Below, one piece after another: positions 6,827 to 10,642 of a stretch of DNA of 10,642 nucleotides. The first letter of the stretch is position 1. Every line of letters starts with the position of its first letter. The notes under the pieces are model-generated. The model made no database searches and was not told the origin of the DNA. It worked only from the letters and a program-made list of their open reading frames with translations. Origin of the DNA: Bacteroidales bacterium (GTDB lineage: Bacteria; Bacteroidota; Bacteroidia; Bacteroidales; VadinHA17); NCBI GenBank assembly GCA_003501665.1, contig DNOQ01000213.1, positions 1 through 10,642 of the forward strand, in the 5' to 3' direction. The position numbers and the translations under genes were made by a program.

Positions 6827-8707
6827 ATGAAAAAGTACATTATTTCTTTAATCATAATAATGACAATGGTTTTCGCTGGCATACGTTGTTCTGAAGATTT
6901 CCTGACGCCAAAGCCATTATCTTTTTATGCACCTGAAAACTCCTATATTAATGCCAATGGTCTGAATTCTGCACTTATAGCATGCCTCCGTAACCTCAGA
7001 AGAGAGTATTACGGGAATATGTCTCCGTTTGTGTCCGAGTTAATATTCTCAGATCAGGGTTGCAGCGGCACTACAGATAAAACCGGTGTGCACATGGATC
7101 TGCCGGCTCAGATATTGCCTGATGAGAGTATGATCCGGGGGGATCAAACCCAGTTAGGCCGTTACTGGACCCAAAATGGGTATAACAGGATTCAATATGC
7201 CAATGTGGTTATCAACAGGATTGATAACGCGGTGTGGAAAAGCACCGAAGAGCGGAATAATATCCTGGGCAAAGCTTATTTTCACAGGGCAAATGTCTAT
7301 TACCGGATGGTTCATCAGTATGGTGATGTTCCTTTAATCCTTGAAGAGATAAAGGAACCCAGGCTTGATTTTTACACATGCACCAGGGAAAGTATTCTTC
7401 AGAAATGTAAGAAAGATCTGGAATTTGCTGCACAGTGGGTTTATACAAATTGTCCGATTGGTGATGTCAATAAAGCTGCCTGTAATCACCTGCTGACAAA
7501 AGTTAATCTGTCGCTGGGGAAATTTGATGATGCAGTAGCTTCAGCAAGTGCAGTTATCAACGATGGTATCCATGCATTGATGACGACCAGGTTTGGTATT
7601 GACAAGAATGATCCCACACACGATGTTACGTGGGATCTCCACCAGGAACCAAATAAAGCCCTCGCAGAAAATAAAGAACGTATCTTCCTTTTTGTTTGTG
7701 AGGAAGCATTGACCGAAGATGGTGCAAGCGACAGGATCATTATCATGCGCAATGCTTTACCATACTGGGGAGGTGCCGGAAAGATTAAAACCCCATCCGG
7801 TTTACCCGGTACTACGGATCAGCCTTTAGGAAATAAAGTAGGAGGTAACCCGGTAGAAATAGATATGGTAACACCATACGGGAGAGGCGTCGCTTTTTCA
7901 CGACCCTCTCCCTGGGCTCAGTTTGAACTTTGGGATGATGCGAATGACCAGCGTCACAAGTTCCCGAACTGGATCAGAATGCAGAACCTGGTGTATAATC
8001 ATCCGGGATTAAAAGCTGGTGGCGATTCTTATTATGGTAAGCCACTTCAGCTGCGTGATGCAGGCGGAGGTATTTTATGCACCGATACAATAAGGTCATG
8101 GTTCGACTGGCCGGCATACAAAATGTATATTGCTGATCCAACCAACAGAATGCCTCAGGGCGGCAACGGTGACTGGTATTGCTACAGACTTGCTGAAACA
8201 TACCTGCTAAGAGCTGAAGCCTATTTCTGGAAAGATGATCTGGTAAATGCCGCGGCCGATCTCAACGCAGTCCGCACAAGGGCCGGCTGTGCACCCTATA
8301 CACCCGGCCAGATCAACATTGGGACCATCCTTGACGAACGTGCACGTGAATTATACTATGAAGAGATGAGGAATGTCGAACTTACCCGTGTTGCCTTTAT
8401 CCTGGCCCAGACCGGAAAAACCTGCTATAACGGGAAAACATATAACCTGAATAATTTTTCATCAAATAATTTCTGGTATGACAGGATCATGGAGAAAAAC
8501 AAGTTCTATTCACAGAATGTAGTTGCTCCATTCTACACATACAGGGTGGCACCATGGATTGTACTCTGGCCAATTCCGGCAGACGCTATAAATGCCAACA
8601 CTCTTGGTCATATTAACCAGAATAAAGGTTATCCCGGAGCTGAAAAAAACATTGCACCCAGAAAATGGGTTGACGGACCAGGCGAAGGAGAGATTGTCGA
8701 ACAATGA
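6827..8707 (+). CDS. susD: SusD/RagB-family outer-membrane nutrient-binding lipoprotein
   Basis: A 626-residue lipoprotein partner of the SusC upstream. The leader MKKYIISLIIIMTMVFAGIR ends at Cys21, followed by SEDFLTPKP, the standard SusD mature start. Further landmarks are an early helical region (LGRYWTQNGYNRIQYANVVI), the family motif AETYLLRAEAYFWKDDLVNA in the C-terminal half, and the ERARELYYEEMRNVELTR segment. A final WPIPADAINANT with NQNKGYPG is typical of SusD C-termini. It caps the SusC barrel and captures ligand on the cell surface. The Arg just before the lipid-bearing Cys is unusual for a lipobox, but the Cys position and context support lipidation. The gene is surely cotranscribed with susC (11-bp gap), and a hairpin terminator lies 20 bp after the stop. 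The ligand is not predictable by eye. Confidence 0.94.
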   Translation: MKKYIISLIIIMTMVFAGIRCSEDFLTPKPLSFYAPENSYINANGLNSALIACLRNLRREYYGNMSPFVSELIFSDQGCSGTTDKTGVHMDLPAQILPDESMIRGDQTQLGRYWTQNGYNRIQYANVVINRIDNAVWKSTEERNNILGKAYFHRANVYYRMVHQYGDVPLILEEIKEPRLDFYTCTRESILQKCKKDLEFAAQWVYTNCPIGDVNKAACNHLLTKVNLSLGKFDDAVASASAVINDGIHALMTTRFGIDKNDPTHDVTWDLHQEPNKALAENKERIFLFVCEEALTEDGASDRIIIMRNALPYWGGAGKIKTPSGLPGTTDQPLGNKVGGNPVEIDMVTPYGRGVAFSRPSPWAQFELWDDANDQRHKFPNWIRMQNLVYNHPGLKAGGDSYYGKPLQLRDAGGGILCTDTIRSWFDWPAYKMYIADPTNRMPQGGNGDWYCYRLAETYLLRAEAYFWKDDLVNAAADLNAVRTRAGCAPYTPGQINIGTILDERARELYYEEMRNVELTRVAFILAQTGKTCYNGKTYNLNNFSSNNFWYDRIMEKNKFYSQNVVAPFYTYRVAPWIVLWPIPADAINANTLGHINQNKGYPGAEKNIAPRKWVDGPGEGEIVEQ

Positions 8708-8727
8708 TCATAATTGCTGATTTTGAG

Positions 8728-8754
8728 TAAACTGCCTCCCGCAGAGGCAGTTTA
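8728..8754 (+). terminator. Hairpin terminator after susD
   Basis: TAAACTGCCTC (8728-8738) pairs perfectly with GAGGCAGTTTA (8744-8754) across a 5-base loop, and is followed by T-rich TCTTTATTTC. The stem is 11 bp and starts 20 bp after the susD stop. It may end or reduce transcription into the downstream oxidoreductase, as in other loci where susCD is expressed more strongly than later genes. Confidence 0.75.
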
Positions 8755-8820
8755 TCTTTATTTCATATTATTTAAATGAAATTTCTATTTTTACTTAATT
8801 ATTTACTTCAGAAATACAAA

Positions 8821-10194
8821 ATGAAACGAAGAAAATTTATTTCGAATACAATGACCGCTGCTGCGGGAACAATGGTATTGCCAACGATCATCCCTTCTTC
8901 AGTCATCGGCAAAAATCCCCCAAACGATAAGATCAATATCGGCTGGATTGGATGTGGAAGACAGGGAAGAGGAGACATAATGGATACCATGAGGTTCGAT
9001 TCGGCCATGGTGATGGCTGTTTCGGACGTGGATTCAAACAGAATGGCTCTTGGCAAAAAAATGGTCGAAGATTTTTACAACCGTAAAACCGCAAGCACCA
9101 GTGCTGTCACAGTGAAATCCTATGGAGATTATAAGGAGATGCTTCTCGATAAATCCGTTGATGCCGTTATGATCACGACCCCTGATCACTGGCACTCACA
9201 GCCGGGAATCGAGGCTGCCCTTGCAGGTAAGGATATTTATCTCGAAAAACCAACTTCACTCACTATCACAGAGGGTAGACTGCTGAGTGATGTGGTCCGG
9301 CGTAAGAAAGTCATTTTGCAGGTAGGTACCCAGCAGCGCTCAAGCCCGCAGTGGAGAATAGCTGCCGAACTTGTAAGAAATGGCAGGATAGGGAAACTGC
9401 ATACTGTTAAAATTGGCCTCCCCGGTGATCCTGCCGGTCCTGAAGCTCCCGAAATGCCCATACCCAAAAACCTCAACTATGATATGTGGCTCGGATCAAC
9501 ACCGTATGTCTACTATACAGAGATCCGCGTTCACCCGCAAAAGGATTTCGACAGACCCGGATGGCTCAGATGCGAACAGTTCGGAGCAGGGATGATTACC
9601 GGATGGGGGCAGCATCACTTTGATTCGGCTGCATGGGGTATGGATACAGAACTGACCGGACCCGTATCAATAGAGGCTGTAGCCCAGTTTCCCAAATCTG
9701 GCCTCTGGGATGTCCATGGTGACTTTATGTCGATAGCCGAGTATAAAAACGGAATAACCCAGCTTACCAGCGGAACATATCCCAACGGAGTAAGATATGA
9801 AGGGACCGAAGGATGGATCTTTGTAACACGCGGCGCTTATACTGCAACATCAAGTGACCCTGTCGTTATCGATAAAAATGCAAAATCACTTGATGCCAGC
9901 GATCCAAAAATTCTTACCCCATTGACCGGATCCAATGTACTACGTCTGTATGAAAGCTCTTCACAAACAGGCAACTGGCTCGATTGTATCAAATCGAGAA
10001 AAGAACCGATCTCCCCTGTCGAAATCGGTCACAGAGCCTGTACTGTATGCCTTGTTACCCATATAGCCATGAAACTGGGCAGGAAACTGAACTGGGATCC
10101 CGATAAGGAGAAATTCATAAATGATGATGAAGCAAACAGCATGCTTTCCCGTCCTCAGAGAGCTCCCTACGGAACCAATTATATCAAAATGTAA
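8821..10194 (+). CDS. Gfo/Idh/MocA-family oxidoreductase with Tat-like signal (second copy)
   Basis: A 457-residue NAD(P)-dependent oxidoreductase. The start at 8821 is preferred because it places the twin-arginine leader at the N-terminus (MKRRKFISN, then an Ala-rich stretch to about residue 30). An in-frame ATG at 8776 would add 15 residues in front and displace it. The Rossmann motif IGWIGCGRQGRG spans 40-51, followed by TTPDHWH (119-125), LEKP (141-144), VGTQQRSS (168-175) and TGWGQHHFD (260-268). The C-terminus has NWLDCIKSRK (385-394) and INDDEANSMLSRP (433-445), the same tail signature as the oxidoreductase at 1964-3439. His265 is retained, but Gly261 stands where the dyad Asp often is. 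The protein resembles the large secreted group abundant in Planctomycetes and Bacteroidota. The substrate is probably a sugar or glycoside. It lies 9 bp before the second DUF6807 gene, so the two are likely cotranscribed. Confidence 0.9.
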   Translation: MKRRKFISNTMTAAAGTMVLPTIIPSSVIGKNPPNDKINIGWIGCGRQGRGDIMDTMRFDSAMVMAVSDVDSNRMALGKKMVEDFYNRKTASTSAVTVKSYGDYKEMLLDKSVDAVMITTPDHWHSQPGIEAALAGKDIYLEKPTSLTITEGRLLSDVVRRKKVILQVGTQQRSSPQWRIAAELVRNGRIGKLHTVKIGLPGDPAGPEAPEMPIPKNLNYDMWLGSTPYVYYTEIRVHPQKDFDRPGWLRCEQFGAGMITGWGQHHFDSAAWGMDTELTGPVSIEAVAQFPKSGLWDVHGDFMSIAEYKNGITQLTSGTYPNGVRYEGTEGWIFVTRGAYTATSSDPVVIDKNAKSLDASDPKILTPLTGSNVLRLYESSSQTGNWLDCIKSRKEPISPVEIGHRACTVCLVTHIAMKLGRKLNWDPDKEKFINDDEANSMLSRPQRAPYGTNYIKM

Positions 10195-10203
10195 ATCATA
10201 AAT

Positions 10204-10642
10204 ATGAGAAATATCCTTTTAAGAGGCCTGATGATCTTTTCAGGCCTCCTTCTTTCATTAACTCTCTGTGCAGCAAAGATCACTGCTGAGAAAGTGGGAT
10301 CAAAAATAAATGTAACGATCAATGGAAGGTTTTTCACCAGCTATATCTTCCCGGAGGATGAAAAATACCCTTTTTTCTATCCCGTGAACGGACCCTTATC
10401 CGGTGGTTCCGTAACATCGATGAGAAACGCTGTTTATCCTCATCATACTTCTCTTTTCTTCGGATGTGACCAGGTGAATGGAGGAAATTACTGGCAGGAA
10501 GGTCTTGACCGAGGAAGGATCATTTCCGTGAATGCACAGATAGAAAAACAGGGAGGCGATTCGGTTGTAATAACCGATGAATGTATCTGGAGCCGGCCGG
10601 GAGCATTGTCTCCCGTAAAGGATTCAAGAAAATATATCATTA
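10204..10642 (+). CDS. Secreted DUF6807 ('PmoA family') protein, N-terminal part (runs off the right edge)
   Basis: The first 146 residues are visible from ATG 10204, 9 bp after the oxidoreductase stop. Residues 1-24 are a signal peptide (RNILLRGLMIFSGLLLSLTL, then CAA-K); the Cys22 context is not a clear lipobox. The mature part matches the start of DUF6807: GRFFTSYIFPEDEKYPFFYP (41-60), then VYPHHTSLFFGCDQVNGGNYW (77-97). The His pair (80-81) and NYW at 95-97 align with the HYHHYGIW and DFW motifs of the protein at 717-1961. The family's core begins almost at once here, whereas the other copy carries about 125 extra residues first, so the two are not recent duplicates. The function is unresolved; pairing with the oxidoreductase suggests action on the same substrate. 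A perfect hairpin lies within the signal-peptide codons (10223-10248). Confidence 0.85.
   Translation, partial: MRNILLRGLMIFSGLLLSLTLCAAKITAEKVGSKINVTINGRFFTSYIFPEDEKYPFFYPVNGPLSGGSVTSMRNAVYPHHTSLFFGCDQVNGGNYWQEGLDRGRIISVNAQIEKQGGDSVVITDECIWSRPGALSPVKDSRKYII
10223..10248 (+). other. Hairpin inside the start of the second DUF6807 gene
   Basis: GAGGCCTGA (10223-10231) pairs perfectly with TCAGGCCTC (10240-10248) across an 8-base loop and is followed by CTTCTTTC. It begins 17 bases after the start codon. It looks like a weak terminator or a structure affecting translation, but it may only reflect signal-peptide coding. Confidence 0.45.

Noticed and set aside
8753..8760. TATCTTTA as the -7 element of a promoter for the second oxidoreductase
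   Set aside because: It has one mismatch to TAnnTTTG, overlaps the terminator tail, and the nearest TTG is 27 bases upstream, too far.
8776..8820. Longer start for the second oxidoreductase, adding MKFLFLLNYLLQKYK
   Set aside because: It would bury the twin-arginine motif 15 residues in. The ATG at 8821 gives a standard Tat leader like that of the paralogue.

Overview
The window looks like chromosomal DNA from a member of the Bacteroidota (Bacteroidales or a related environmental lineage). The reasons are an adjacent SusC/SusD pair, AT-rich intergenic DNA, start codons mostly without Shine-Dalgarno sequences, TAnnTTTG-type promoter elements and signal peptides ending in Ala-Gln or Gly-Gln. 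It reads as a small nutrient-uptake locus (PUL-like) with its own LacI-type regulator and no recognisable glycoside hydrolase in view.

Layout. Bases 1-322 (minus) hold the N-terminus of a LacI-family repressor, cut by the window edge. Bases 323-716 are non-coding. They carry a LacI-type operator (388-401), a short palindrome (371-383) and a MITE-like element bounded by 17-bp inverted repeats (463-688). Bases 717-1961 (plus) encode a secreted DUF6807 ('PmoA family') protein. Bases 1964-3439 (minus) encode a Gfo/Idh/MocA oxidoreductase with a Tat-like leader, converging on the previous gene. Bases 3440-3719 are a divergent control region with a second operator (3541-3554), identical over 14 bases to the reverse complement of the first. 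Then, all on plus: SusC (3720-6815), SusD (6827-8707), a hairpin terminator (8728-8754), a second Tat-type Gfo/Idh/MocA oxidoreductase (8821-10194) and the N-terminal part of a second DUF6807 protein (10204 to the right edge).

Working model (inference). SusCD imports an oligosaccharide or glycoside across the outer membrane. The two exported oxidoreductases and the two exported DUF6807 proteins act on it in the periplasm, perhaps by oxidising a sugar hydroxyl rather than by simple hydrolysis. The LacI-type protein would sense a product and control both the divergent oxidoreductase/susCD region and its own region through the shared operator. The two enzyme types each occur twice, once on either side of susCD, which is the most distinctive feature. 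The substrate cannot be named from this sequence.
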